This document shows positions 1-8,614 of a DNA stretch of 34,479 bases, piece after piece. Within the stretch, counting starts at the first letter, position 1, and each line of letters opens with the position of its first letter. The notes under the pieces were generated by a model. It ran no database searches and was not told the DNA's origin. It saw nothing but the letters and a program-made list of their open reading frames with translations. Position numbers and translations under genes: made by a program. This stretch comes from an uncultured bacterium (GTDB lineage Bacteria; Hydrogenedentota; Hydrogenedentia; Hydrogenedentales; Hydrogenedentaceae): contig CAKZKR010000032.1 in NCBI GenBank assembly GCA_937124615.1, forward strand, positions 1-34,479. Direction: 5' to 3'.

Positions 1-490
1 CCAATAAAGTCTGTACACTACTCTTTTCCTCTGCTTTCTTCTTTCGGGAAGAAGATTTTTGTTTTTCTTGTTTTTCTGTTTCTTCTTTTTTCTTAGTCGT
101 TCTTTTCGCTTTACTTTTTGTTTCCTCTTCTCCTGACACAGTTTCCTGTTCTATAGAGATGTCTACTTCTCCTTTTACCTTTCGTTTCTTTATCGTCCGT
201 GTTTTTTCTTCTGTTTTCTTTTCTTCTTCTTTATCTTTCTTTTTCGATTCTTTTTCAGGTTTCTTTGCAGATTTTGTTTCTTTCTTTTTCTTTTTTTCTT
301 CCTCTTTTAATCTTTTCTCCTTCAGTTCATTATATTTTTCCTTGTCTTCATCTATTTGTTGTAAAACCTCTATCATTTCATCAGTTAAACCTTTATCCAA
401 ATCTACGAACTCAAACAAATCTTTAAGGATTTCCTGTGCTCGCCCTAAACTCATTTCCAATCTTTTTGAAAATTCACTTAATGTCAGCAT
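1..490 (-). CDS. infB: Translation initiation factor IF-2, N-terminal part (cut by window edge)
   Basis: This reading frame starts at an ATG at 490 and runs off the left edge, giving about 163 residues. It begins MLTLSEFSKRLEMSLGRAQE, like an IF2 N-terminal helical domain, and then becomes a long lysine/glutamate-rich linker typical of IF-2 before the G domain, which lies outside the window. A strong Shine-Dalgarno GGGAGGT (497-503) sits 6 bases before the ATG. It follows nusA and rimP on the same strand, the classic rimP-nusA-infB order, and this order is the main support because the GTPase motifs are not visible. IF-2 brings initiator tRNA to the 30S subunit. The highly charged, low-complexity linker makes similarity alone a weak guide. 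Confidence 0.82.
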   Translation of the reverse strand, partial: MLTLSEFSKRLEMSLGRAQEILKDLFEFVDLDKGLTDEMIEVLQQIDEDKEKYNELKEKRLKEEEKKKKKETKSAKKPEKESKKKDKEEEKKTEEKTRTIKKRKVKGEVDISIEQETVSGEEETKSKAKRTTKKKEETEKQEKQKSSSRKKKAEEKSSVQTLL

Positions 491-535
491 TCAAAAACCT
501 CCCGGAACAAAGTTCCTTTTTCCCTATTATCCATA

Positions 536-1603
536 TTATCCATTATCTTTTGAGTTCTCATATTTTGAAACTTGTTCCGCTTTTATATCTATATTCCAAC
601 CAACAATCCGCGATGTTAGTCTTGCATTTTGTCCTTGTTTCCCTATTGCTAAGGATAACTGGTCATGAGGGACAACAACTGTTATCAGTTTCTTCTGTTT
701 ATCAACAGATATTTCCACAATATCTGCAGGGCTAAGTGCTCGTGCACATAATTCTGCAGGGTTATCACTCCATTCTATAATGTCAATTTTCTCGCCTCCA
801 AGTTCCTCTACAACGGCTCGAACTCTTGCCCCCTTAAGTCCAACACACGCTCCAATTGGGTCAACAGTAGGGTCATGAGAAATAACAGCGATTTTACTTC
901 TTTTTCCTGGGTCTCTTGCTACCGCTTTTATTTCAACAATGCCCTCATATATTTCTGGAACTTCATTCTCAAAAAGGGTCCGAACCAAATTTAGGGTTGA
1001 TCTTGACAGAACAATAACCGGTCCTTTTTGATTTTTTTCTTTTTTCTCCACCTTTAATATATAGGCTTTAATCCTATCATTTGGACGATAAATTTCCCCA
1101 GGAGTTTGTTCTTTTGCAGGAAGAATCGCTTCCGCTTTCCCTAAGGAAACGATTATATCGCCTTTACTAATCCTCTTAACAGACCCCGTAACCAAATCAC
1201 CTTCTCTTTGTTTAAACTCTGAAAATATATGTTCTTTTTCTGCATCTTTTATCTTCTGAATAATAACATTTTTCGCGGCCTGTGCTGCGATTCTACGGAA
1301 TTCAGACAATTCTGTAGGAACTTTAAGATGGTTTCCAATAGTAACATCAGGATTAAGTTTCAATGCTTCCTCTAATGAAATCTGCGTCATAGGTTCCTCA
1401 ACCTTTTCCACAACCATCCTAATTTCGAAAACTTTAAATTCGAGCGTATCAGGAATAAGTTCAACAACAACCTTAGACTTCTGCCCAATTTCTTTTCGGG
1501 CAGCAGCCTCTATTGCACTTCGTATTGCTTCCAGAAGTGCATTACGATCTATATTCTTTTCCAACTCTAGTTGGTCAAGTATTATTTTAAGTTCCTGATT
1601 CAA
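536..1603 (-). CDS. nusA: Transcription termination/antitermination factor NusA
   Basis: About 355 residues: an N-terminal RNA polymerase-binding domain, an S1 domain (from about REGDLVTGSVKRISKGDIIV), then two KH domains with the IGACVGLKGARVRAV and IGKQGQNARLTSRIVGW loops. The C-terminal acidic repeats found in enterobacterial NusA are absent, as in many other bacteria. I place the start at TTG 1603, because a GGAG (1612-1615) lies 8 bases upstream and the protein then begins NQELKIILDQLELEK, matching the usual NusA start. A TTG at 1624 that overlaps the rimP stop would add seven residues. NusA binds the elongating polymerase and modulates pausing, termination and antitermination. It sits between rimP and infB in a conserved operon. 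Confidence 0.95.
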   Translation of the reverse strand: MNQELKIILDQLELEKNIDRNALLEAIRSAIEAAARKEIGQKSKVVVELIPDTLEFKVFEIRMVVEKVEEPMTQISLEEALKLNPDVTIGNHLKVPTELSEFRRIAAQAAKNVIIQKIKDAEKEHIFSEFKQREGDLVTGSVKRISKGDIIVSLGKAEAILPAKEQTPGEIYRPNDRIKAYILKVEKKEKNQKGPVIVLSRSTLNLVRTLFENEVPEIYEGIVEIKAVARDPGKRSKIAVISHDPTVDPIGACVGLKGARVRAVVEELGGEKIDIIEWSDNPAELCARALSPADIVEISVDKQKKLITVVVPHDQLSLAIGKQGQNARLTSRIVGWNIDIKAEQVSKYENSKDNG

Positions 1604-1620
1604 CAGTTTTTCTCCTTTTT

Positions 1621-2079
1621 TCAACGAATTAAATTTGCATGTCTAAGGTTTTCTATATGTACCTGAAATAACTCACCATTTACATTAACCAGAATCATTC
1701 CATTTTCAATCCCCTGTAAAATCCCCTTAAAATTCTTACGACCATTTACAGGCATATCTGTCTGGATACGAACTGATTCTCCTGAAAAACGGACAAAATC
1801 CTTTTCCCGTCTAATAGGACGGTCAAAACCAGGAGATGATACTTCCAACATATAAGAGGTTTCCTCCATCTCTACAGTGTCTAAGACATTACTTAATACA
1901 CGAGAAACTGTCGTGCAATCGTCTAAAGTTACAGGACGCTCGGGACTTTCTATAAACACTCGCAAAACAGGAGAGCGTCCACAGGTTCCAAACTCTAACT
2001 CGATAAGTTCAAAACCTTGTTCTACCACATAGGGTTCCAACAACATCCACAAATTATGTATTCTTTCTTTTGTGGACAT
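1621..2079 (-). CDS. rimP: Ribosome maturation factor RimP
   Basis: A 152-residue protein with the RimP pattern: an N-terminal domain with GFELIELEFG and LRVFIESPERPVTLDDC, then the family signature YMLEVSSPGFDRPIRREKDF and a C-terminal SH3-like half (GILQGIENGMILVNVNGE). The length matches the usual 150-155. RimP assists maturation of the 30S subunit. It is the first gene of the rimP-nusA-infB run. A GGAG-type ribosome site lies just before the ATG at 2079, and the upstream gap of about 120 bases separates it from pgeF and contains a hairpin. Confidence 0.95.
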   Translation of the reverse strand: MSTKERIHNLWMLLEPYVVEQGFELIELEFGTCGRSPVLRVFIESPERPVTLDDCTTVSRVLSNVLDTVEMEETSYMLEVSSPGFDRPIRREKDFVRFSGESVRIQTDMPVNGRKNFKGILQGIENGMILVNVNGELFQVHIENLRHANLIR

Positions 2080-2118
2080 TATTTACTCCTGTTTAACTTT
2101 ATATGTTTATAATAAGAA

Positions 2119-2141
2119 AGAGTGGGTTTTTCACCCACTCT
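2119..2141 (-). terminator. Hairpin between pgeF and rimP, likely terminator
   Basis: A perfect 9-bp stem (AGAGTGGGT pairing with ACCCACTCT) closes a 5-base loop. On the minus strand it lies downstream of the pgeF stop and is followed by TTCTTATTAT, a broken T-rich tract. It probably ends the upstream quality-control transcript before rimP. The weak T-tract leaves the mechanism uncertain. Confidence 0.6.
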
Positions 2142-2198
2142 ATTATTTCTCGAATAATGTATAAGTCTATCACAAAATAACTTATTCTTTCAATCATT

Positions 2199-2882
2199 TC
2201 ATATCATAGCAACGGCATAATTCCTTGATTTTTTATCCCCTCTTCTATAAGAATAATAGTCATCATTACAAAAGGTACACTCATTAAAAATAAATATATT
2301 CTGTTTATTTATCCCATAGTCAACAAATTGTTTTTCGTTTGATATCCATAAATCAAGTGTCTTTCTTTCACTTATAATCAGACCTTCTTTTTTACACAGG
2401 TTTAATAGATCATCTGGCAAATAATAACAACATGGACCTATAGAAGGGCCTATTAAAGCTATAATATCTTTTTTATTAGATTTAAATTTAGATGTAAGTA
2501 TCTCTAATGCTTTTTGAACAATTCTCTTTCTTGTTCCCTCTCTTCCTGCATGAATTACTCCCAATATCTTTGCTTTTGCATCAAAAATAAATACAGGAAC
2601 ACAATCTGCGATGGAAATACACAAGGTTACACCCGGAATATTGGTAATAATCCCATCTGCAGGAATTTGTTCCGTTTTTTCTTTATTATCAATAACATAT
2701 ATATTATCTGAATGTTCCTGTTTTACTCTATATAACCTTCCGGGGTTTAATTCGTATTGCGTCAATAGTGTCAGAATTCTGTCTGAAACGGAACCGCCTG
2801 AAAAATTCGTTTCTATATCTTCTTTCCTTAAAATTCCCGCAAAAGATAATCCAAATCTTTCAATTTGCTTTAGGTACAACAA
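2199..2882 (-). CDS. pgeF: Peptidoglycan editing factor PgeF / YfiH-family protein (formerly polyphenol oxidase/laccase domain)
   Basis: A 227-residue protein with the zinc-binding set of the YfiH/YlmD family: His57 (QEHSDN), Cys94 (IADCVP) and His111 (IHAGREGT), spaced 37 and 17 residues apart much as in known members. IGPSIGPCCY and a C-terminal SYRRGDKKSRNYAV motif follow. Family members have been linked to removal of wrongly incorporated amino acids from cell-wall precursors and to purine nucleoside phosphorylase or adenosine deaminase activity; which applies here is unknown. It lies 32 bases after hslU. The first codon is TTG with a poor ribosome site, so the exact N-terminus is uncertain. 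Confidence 0.88.
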   Translation of the reverse strand: MLYLKQIERFGLSFAGILRKEDIETNFSGGSVSDRILTLLTQYELNPGRLYRVKQEHSDNIYVIDNKEKTEQIPADGIITNIPGVTLCISIADCVPVFIFDAKAKILGVIHAGREGTRKRIVQKALEILTSKFKSNKKDIIALIGPSIGPCCYYLPDDLLNLCKKEGLIISERKTLDLWISNEKQFVDYGINKQNIFIFNECTFCNDDYYSYRRGDKKSRNYAVAMI

Positions 2883-2914
2883 TTTGTTACATCCAGGTCT
2901 ACAGTTTATCCGAA

Positions 2915-4306
2915 TTATAATATGTATTTTGATAAATCCCGATTTTCTACAACCGTTTTTAGTTTTTCGTCAACCCAATTCTTGTCAATTACAATCTCCC
3001 TATTCTGATTCCTCTCCACATCAAACATAACATCCTCGAGAACTACCTCCATAATCGTATGTAACCTTCGGGCTCCAATGTCTTCCGTTTCCTGATTAAT
3101 TCTTTCGCAATACTCAGCCATACAGTCAATTGCGTCCTCTAAAAAACGAATATCAATCTGTTCCGTCTTTATTAATTCCGTATACTGACAAATTAGGGAG
3201 TTTTTGGGTTCTGTTAAGATTCTTTTAAAATCGTCTTTACATAAACTTTTTAGTTCAACTCGAATTGGAAATCTTCCCTGGAGTTCCGGAATTAAATCTG
3301 AAACTTTTGTCATGTGAAAGGCTCCTGCTGCTATAAACAAAATATGGTCTGTTCTTACTGTCCCATACTTTGTCAGAACAGTACTTCCCTCCACAATAGG
3401 CAATATATCTCTTTGAACTCCTTCCCGAGAAACATCTGGACCATGTGCAGATGAACCTTTAGAAGCAATCTTATCTATTTCGTCAAGGAAGATAATACCC
3501 GTGTTTTGAACTCGGTCAATGGCTTCTCGAGCAACTTGTTCTAAATCAACTAAATCTTGCAATACCTCTGCCTCTAATATTTTCCTCGCTTCATAAATTT
3601 TTACTTTTCTTCTTTTCTGTGATTGTGGCATAATTTTACCCAGCATATCTTGCAAAGTAATTTCCATTTCTTCTAGACTTGTTCCTGAAAACACTTGCAT
3701 TAAAGGCATTCCTTTCGCCTCTTTAATTTCAATTTCTACATCCTTATCCTCAAGGAGCCCCTGCCTTAAACGCTCCCTCAAAATCTCTTTCGCTTTTTGA
3801 AACGAATTCTCTTTATCTACAAGAGCCTGCTTTTCATCACCCTGGTCAGAAGCAAATGGTCTATATCCTTCTGGAGTTTTAGGGGGGGGTAGAAGGAGTT
3901 CAAGTAATTTTTCTTCTACAATTTTCTGAGCCTCTTCTCTCTTATTCTCTTTCATTTCTTCCTTGACCATATTTACCGCTACATCTACCAACTCTCGTAT
4001 CATCGATTCACAATCCCTACCAACATAACCTACCTCTGTAAAACGCGATGCCTCAACTTTTATAAAAGGAGCATTTACAAGACGTGCTAACCGACGGGCT
4101 ATCTCTGTTTTTCCTACACCTGTAGGTCCTATCATAATAATGTTTTTGGGAATAATATCCTCTTTTATATCAGAAGATATTTTCTGTCTTCTCCAACGAT
4201 TGCGTAGCGCTATTGCTACTTTTTTCTTTGCTTCATTTTGGCCAACAATATACTTATCTAACTCTTCAACTATCTTTTTGGGTATAAGTTTTTCTTCTCT
4301 CAACAT
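2915..4306 (-). CDS. hslU: HslU, ATPase subunit of the HslUV protease
   Basis: A full-length 463-residue AAA+ unfoldase. Visible are the N-terminal IVGQNEAKK motif, Walker A GPTGVGKT (60-67), the pore loop GYVGRD, the long helical I-domain, Walker B IIFLDEIDKIA, sensor region AAGAFH and the C-terminal tail ending DLSKYIL, which docks into HslV in known complexes. HslU unfolds substrates and feeds them to HslV. The start ATG overlaps the end of rpiB by 7 bases, so the two are translationally linked. The hslV gene, usually next to hslU, is not in this window. The intact docking tail suggests HslV is encoded elsewhere. Confidence 0.96.
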   Translation of the reverse strand: MLREEKLIPKKIVEELDKYIVGQNEAKKKVAIALRNRWRRQKISSDIKEDIIPKNIIMIGPTGVGKTEIARRLARLVNAPFIKVEASRFTEVGYVGRDCESMIRELVDVAVNMVKEEMKENKREEAQKIVEEKLLELLLPPPKTPEGYRPFASDQGDEKQALVDKENSFQKAKEILRERLRQGLLEDKDVEIEIKEAKGMPLMQVFSGTSLEEMEITLQDMLGKIMPQSQKRRKVKIYEARKILEAEVLQDLVDLEQVAREAIDRVQNTGIIFLDEIDKIASKGSSAHGPDVSREGVQRDILPIVEGSTVLTKYGTVRTDHILFIAAGAFHMTKVSDLIPELQGRFPIRVELKSLCKDDFKRILTEPKNSLICQYTELIKTEQIDIRFLEDAIDCMAEYCERINQETEDIGARRLHTIMEVVLEDVMFDVERNQNREIVIDKNWVDEKLKTVVENRDLSKYIL

Positions 4307-4764
4307 CTAAAATCCCCTAATTTATCAAGTTTTTCAAGTCTTCTTTGATGTCGTTCGTCACCCGAAAAAGGTGTATTAAGCCATATATCAATTATTTCAA
4401 AACACTGTTCTATGGTTAAGATTCTTCTTCCTAAACAAAGGACATTGGAATCATTATGAGTTCGTGCTAACCTAGCCATTAAAGGTGTCGTACAAACAGT
4501 TGCCCGTATCCCTGAAAAACGATTTGCACTCATTGAAACACCAATCCCTGTTCCACATAACAAAATTCCCCTTTCGACTTCTCCTCTTAATAATCCCTCA
4601 CATAGCACTTTTGCAAAGTCCGGATAGTCCACAGATTCCGGACCAAATGTCCCGTAGTCAATGATTTCAAAGCCTTTATCTTTTAGATATTCAACTATAG
4701 AAGGTTTATATAAAGGAGGAGGACCCTCATATCCTGCATGGTCACAACCTATTCCAATTCTCAT
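4300..4764 (-). CDS. rpiB: Ribose-5-phosphate isomerase B (RpiB/LacAB family)
   Basis: A 154-residue protein with RpiB signatures in order: GCDHAGYEG at the N-terminus, DYPDFAKVLCEG, LLCGTGIGVSMSANRFSGIRA, and RTHNDSNVLCLGRR, ending with HQRRLEKL. It interconverts ribose-5-phosphate and ribulose-5-phosphate in the non-oxidative pentose phosphate pathway. The related LacA/B galactose-6-phosphate isomerases look similar, but no lac genes lie nearby, so RpiB is preferred. AAGGA lies 5 bases before the ATG. Its stop overlaps the hslU start, and it follows tsaC by 17 bases. Confidence 0.93.
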   Translation of the reverse strand: MRIGIGCDHAGYEGPPPLYKPSIVEYLKDKGFEIIDYGTFGPESVDYPDFAKVLCEGLLRGEVERGILLCGTGIGVSMSANRFSGIRATVCTTPLMARLARTHNDSNVLCLGRRILTIEQCFEIIDIWLNTPFSGDERHQRRLEKLDKLGDFRC

Positions 4765-4781
4765 TTTTATCCTTTCTAATT

Positions 4782-5387
4782 TTAAAGAAGATTAAAAATA
4801 TCTTTTAATTCTTCTTTTTTAATAACTCCCTCACGAAATATCTCCCCTGTATCAGGGTCAAATACTGTAGAAACTTCCGATTTTATAGATAATGTATCTT
4901 CTATGGCTACCTCAATTCCACTCTTAGGTAATTCATTAATGTTTCTCGCTGGTGGTTCTCCTGAACGATTAGCTGAAGTAGATGTAATTGCATGTCCAAA
5001 CATTATTGCTAATCGTTGAGCCACAGGATGTGAAGTTAAGCGAACACAAATTTTTTCTTTTCCCGCTGTAAGTCTTTTAGAAACTGTAGGAAGTGAAGGT
5101 AATACCAAAGACAACGGTCCCGGCCAAAATTTTTCTATACATATTTTCGCTTTTTCTGAAATAGATGTAGTCAGTTCGTCCAACTGCTTTATATCACCTA
5201 TTACTAATAGTACAGGTTTACTTTCCGGTCTCCCTTTTAACAGAAATAGATTTTCTATTGCTTCTTCTGAAAAAGGATTTACAGCAAGTCCATATACTGT
5301 TTCCGTGGGATAAGCAACAACCTTATTGTCTTCTAAAGCAAAAACGGCCTGACGAAGACCCACCTCATCGGATTGAACAATTCTCAT
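4782..5387 (-). CDS. tsaC: Threonylcarbamoyl-AMP synthase (TsaC/Sua5 family, short form)
   Basis: About 201 residues forming only the YrdC domain: PTETVYGLAVNPFS, LKGRPESKPV, WPGPLSLVLP, ICVRLTSHPVA and TSTSANRSGEPPA. The extra C-terminal Sua5 domain of the ~340-residue form is absent. The enzyme makes threonylcarbamoyl-AMP from threonine, bicarbonate and ATP for the universal t6A37 modification of ANN-decoding tRNAs. The ATG at 5387 is preferred over a TTG at 5393 because AAGGAG stands 7 bases before it. The start lies inside the end of rdgB (23-base overlap), implying translational coupling. Confidence 0.93.
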   Translation of the reverse strand: MRIVQSDEVGLRQAVFALEDNKVVAYPTETVYGLAVNPFSEEAIENLFLLKGRPESKPVLLVIGDIKQLDELTTSISEKAKICIEKFWPGPLSLVLPSLPTVSKRLTAGKEKICVRLTSHPVAQRLAIMFGHAITSTSANRSGEPPARNINELPKSGIEVAIEDTLSIKSEVSTVFDPDTGEIFREGVIKKEELKDIFNLL

Positions 5388-5988
5388 AATCAAACTCCTT
5401 TAAAAACTCTGCCATTTTTTGGAAAGCCAATGCTCGATGACTAATTTTATTTTTCTCCTCCTGTAAAAGTTCTGCATAAGTATTTTCATATCCTAATGGC
5501 ACAAAAACAGGGTCATAACCGAAACCATTATCACCATAAGGTTCCACTGCTATATGCCCTTCTACTATTCCCTTTTCACAATGAAAAAAACCATCTGGTA
5601 ACACAAACATAGCACAACAGATAAATCTTGCAGTTCTCTTGTGCCAAGGAATACCTTCTAAATCTTTTAATAACCTATGGATATTTCGTTCTGAGTCTCC
5701 TTCAACTCCGCCATAACTTGATGAATACACCCCAGGCCTTCCTTCAAGAGCATCTACTTCTAATCCTGAATCATCTGAGAGGGATGGAAATTTTAGCAAT
5801 TCCGAACAGAATTTTGCTTTTATAAGCGCATTCTCTTCATAAGTAGTTCCCGTTTCTTCCGGAGTAGATATATTTGGAAAATCTTTCAGGAATTTAACAT
5901 CCCACTCTGATAATGACATTATTTTTACTATTTCTTCATATTTGTTTCTATTTCCTGTTGCAAGAACAAGAATATTCCTCTTACTCAT
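5365..5988 (-). CDS. rdgB: XTP/dITP diphosphatase (RdgB/HAM1 family)
   Basis: About 207 residues with all family blocks: VLATGNRNKYEEI at the N-terminus (substrate lysine and asparagine), LSDDSGLEVDALEGRPGVYS with the catalytic acidic residues, GFGYDPVFVPLG, and KISHRALAFQKM. It hydrolyses dITP, dXTP and ITP to monophosphates and so keeps deaminated purines out of DNA and RNA. The start ATG (5988) overlaps the rph stop; a TTG at 5997 is an alternative. The rph-rdgB pairing is common in bacteria. Confidence 0.95.
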   Translation of the reverse strand: MSKRNILVLATGNRNKYEEIVKIMSLSEWDVKFLKDFPNISTPEETGTTYEENALIKAKFCSELLKFPSLSDDSGLEVDALEGRPGVYSSSYGGVEGDSERNIHRLLKDLEGIPWHKRTARFICCAMFVLPDGFFHCEKGIVEGHIAVEPYGDNGFGYDPVFVPLGYENTYAELLQEEKNKISHRALAFQKMAEFLKEFDYENCSIR

Positions 5989-6697
5989 TCCAATCAATCA
6001 CCTTCTTTTGAATCTCAATAATTTGCTGTATCCCCTGTTCAGCAAGGTCAATAAGATCACTCAACTGTTTCCGGTTAAATACTCCATGTTCTCCACATCC
6101 TTGTATTTCAATTATTTCTTTTTTGGAATTCATAACGATATTCATATCTACAACGGCCTGGGCATCCTCATTGTAATCTAAATCCATCAAATATTCATCA
6201 TTTACTAAACCTACACTTACAGCAGAGCATATATCTATTACCGGTGATTTCTTTAAATATCCATTATTCACAGATTGTCGGAATGCATCATACACAGCAA
6301 TAAAACTTCCCGTTATAGAGGCCGTCCGTGTCCCTCCGTCCGCCTGAATCACATCACAATCCACAGTAACCTGACACTCTCCCATCTGCACAAGATCTAC
6401 AACAGCCCTTAAACTTCTTCCAATTAGACGACTGATTTCCTGAGATCTCCCTTTTCTTATAGATTCTCGGTCTCCTCTTTGTGATGTAGATCCGGGAAGC
6501 ATACCGTACTCGGCCGTTATCCAACCTTGTCCGGAATCTCGTAACCACGGTGGAACCTTATTTTCTATAAATGCTGTACATATAACTTTTGTATCCCCGA
6601 AACATACAAGGACAGAACCATGTGCATACTTCGTATAATTCCTTTCGATAGTTATTGGACGGAGTTCATTATTTGCTCGATTATAGGACCTTTTCAT
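5981..6697 (-). CDS. rph: Ribonuclease PH
   Basis: About 238 residues from the chosen start, MKRSYNRANNELRPITIER, which matches the usual RNase PH beginning. The ORF is open to an ATG at 6763, but that start has no ribosome site, whereas AAGGAAG precedes 6697. Family blocks are HGSVLVCFGDTKVICTA, GWITAEYGMLPGST, the arginine-rich RGDRESIRKGRSQEISRLIGRSLRA, and VDCDVIQADGGTRTASITG, which carries the phosphate and metal site. It trims tRNA 3' ends phosphorolytically. It heads the overlapping rph-rdgB-tsaC group. Confidence 0.95.
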   Translation of the reverse strand: MKRSYNRANNELRPITIERNYTKYAHGSVLVCFGDTKVICTAFIENKVPPWLRDSGQGWITAEYGMLPGSTSQRGDRESIRKGRSQEISRLIGRSLRAVVDLVQMGECQVTVDCDVIQADGGTRTASITGSFIAVYDAFRQSVNNGYLKKSPVIDICSAVSVGLVNDEYLMDLDYNEDAQAVVDMNIVMNSKKEIIEIQGCGEHGVFNRKQLSDLIDLAEQGIQQIIEIQKKVIDWNE

Positions 6698-6811
6698 ACC
6701 TATTATCTTCCTTAAAGTTTTTATATCAAAAGGATGTTGAACTAATTTTTCTTTTTTTCCCATGACTGAATGGAACCATAATAATTTATATTTATTATTT
6801 CTTATACAAAC

Positions 6812-8431
6812 TTATTCTGGCGATGAAGGAACTGCAGGCGTATTGTTTTGCAATTCTATTTCGAGAAGTCTTCGTTTCACTATCTTATCATCATCTTCTT
6901 TTACATCCTCTTTTGCTTGCTGTTGTGTTTCTTTTACATCTCGATGATACCTCTTTAGAATATTTTCCCAAACAGGTTCCTCCTGCAATATTTCAACGGC
7001 TTTTTTAAGTTGTATATCCTCAATAGTCTCCTCTGAGACTTTTTTCCTGCGGAAAAATTCTTTCATTATTTTTACGGCATCTTCCCCTGCAATTTTTCCA
7101 ATTTCATGAAGCAACTCTTCCTGTTCTTGTATTTTTTCTGAAGGGACTTTTATGTTTTGATTCCCTGTAACAGTCCCATGATTTTGCTCATTAATTTTCG
7201 CTGGGTCTTTTTCATAAGACTTATACATTTGCAAAGCCAACAGTCTTTCTTCTTCCTCAGTCATATTTACCTCAACATCAGGTAATATCCCTTGATGGTC
7301 TATCGTAACGCCTGCTGGGGTGTAATAAAGTGCTGTTGTTAGTCTCAATGCTGCTTCATTTTTTGGGGGTAAGGGGATAATTGTTTGTACACTTCCTTTG
7401 CCAAATGTTTTCTCCCCTACAACAATTGCTCGTTGATGATACTGTAATGCTCCAGTAACAATTTCTGAAGAACTGGCTGTTTGATTGTTTACAAGCAAAA
7501 TCATAGGCATATTTAATGGCAAAACGGGTTTTTCTCTTGTTTTAAGTTCCAGATCTTTACCATTTTCCTGCGTTAATTGCCCTCTACTTCGAGTATATGT
7601 AACAAGCGAGTCTTTAGGGAGAAAAAGTTCGCATACTTGTTGTGAGGCTGTTAACAAACCACCGGGGTTCCATCTTAAATCTAAAATCAATCCTTTCATT
7701 CCTTTATCCAACATTTCTCGTAGTGTCTTCTTTATATCACTTGCAGTATTTTCTTTAAAGTCAGAAAGACGAATATATCCATATCCTGATGGAAGTATAC
7801 GACTTTCTTTAATACTATCTAAAGGCACTTTTGCCCGTTCTACAACTACATCAAAAATTTCACTATCTTTCTCTGCATGAGGTCTTTCTATTGTTAACTG
7901 TACTTTTGTACCAATGGGTCCTCGAATTTTCTCCGCAGCGGAACTTAATTTCTCTTGTTCCGACATACCGGGTTTCCAGAGTTGCTCAACAGGGATATTA
8001 TCGATTTTCCTTATAATATCGAACGGTTTTAAACCTGCACGAGCTGCTGGAGAATTCGGAATGGGCATAAAAACAATTACATTTTGATTATCATCCATCT
8101 TTATGGACACCCCTATCCCCTCAAACTCTCCTTGTGTATCATCTCTTAATGTTTTCAAATCCGAAGAACTTATATAGGAACTATGACGGTCAAGACTGCT
8201 CATTATTCCGACTAAAGCGCCCTCTACTACTTTATCAATATCTACCTCTTTTACATACTCATCCAAAATTGTTTGTAATGTATGTCCTATAGGTTCAATG
8301 GCCTGATATATATCGGTCTTATTACTTTGTGCTGATATTTTAGGGGTAAAACCATTTGTTAAAAGAGCAATTACTGCAACTAAAAAGATTAAAATAGAAA
8401 AAAATTCGAATTTACTGTTTCTGTTTCTCAT
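6812..8431 (-). CDS. Carboxy-terminal processing protease, S41 family
   Basis: A 539-residue exported protease. A hydrophobic signal or anchor segment spans about residues 8-35 (ending ISAQ). A PDZ domain follows (about 95-190, with GIGVSI and NSPAARAGLKPFD), then the S41 catalytic core. The catalytic pair is best placed at Ser320 in TASSSEI and Lys345 in FGKGSVQT; the 25-residue gap matches that of E. coli Prc. LDLRWNPGG is also conserved. The C-terminal 140 residues are a charged helical extension. Such enzymes trim periplasmic or envelope proteins in which the C-terminus is exposed. It is transcribed away from lon and is the first gene of the minus-strand run. Confidence 0.93.
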   Translation of the reverse strand: MRNRNSKFEFFSILIFLVAVIALLTNGFTPKISAQSNKTDIYQAIEPIGHTLQTILDEYVKEVDIDKVVEGALVGIMSSLDRHSSYISSSDLKTLRDDTQGEFEGIGVSIKMDDNQNVIVFMPIPNSPAARAGLKPFDIIRKIDNIPVEQLWKPGMSEQEKLSSAAEKIRGPIGTKVQLTIERPHAEKDSEIFDVVVERAKVPLDSIKESRILPSGYGYIRLSDFKENTASDIKKTLREMLDKGMKGLILDLRWNPGGLLTASQQVCELFLPKDSLVTYTRSRGQLTQENGKDLELKTREKPVLPLNMPMILLVNNQTASSSEIVTGALQYHQRAIVVGEKTFGKGSVQTIIPLPPKNEAALRLTTALYYTPAGVTIDHQGILPDVEVNMTEEEERLLALQMYKSYEKDPAKINEQNHGTVTGNQNIKVPSEKIQEQEELLHEIGKIAGEDAVKIMKEFFRRKKVSEETIEDIQLKKAVEILQEEPVWENILKRYHRDVKETQQQAKEDVKEDDDKIVKRRLLEIELQNNTPAVPSSPE

Positions 8432-8553
8432 ATTCTATTCCTAATGGTTTAGTTTACATCTTATATTGGAGTAGTTTATCAAATTTACCGACTTAACTTC
8501 GAATATATTAATGTATAAAAGATGCAGGATACCCCAAAACATACTCAATACTA

Positions 8554-8562
8554 TGGTATAAT
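8554..8562 (+). promoter_or_regulatory. Extended -10 promoter for lon
   Basis: A perfect extended -10, TG-G-TATAAT, is visible with no good -35. Transcription would start near 8569, giving a leader of about 45 bases to the lon ATG at 8615. This also argues against the in-frame upstream ATG at 8522. Confidence 0.6.
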
Positions 8563-8614
8563 TGTACCCAACAAAGTTAAAAAGAGATTTGTTTTATTAA
8601 GGGGAATACTTATT

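Noticed and set aside
159-735. Plus-strand reading frames rich in Phe and Ser opposite infB and nusA
   Set aside because: They are the complement of lysine/glutamate-rich infB and the end of nusA; composition is an artefact of the opposite strand.
6698-6763. 22-residue N-terminal extension of RNase PH from the ATG at 6763
   Set aside because: No ribosome site precedes it and RNase PH normally begins just before the ELRP motif, as with the ATG at 6697.
8522-8614. Upstream in-frame extension of Lon beginning at the ATG at 8522
   Set aside because: It precedes and overlaps the extended -10 at 8554-8562, and the first residues do not match any Lon N-terminus; the ATG at 8615 has a GGGG upstream.
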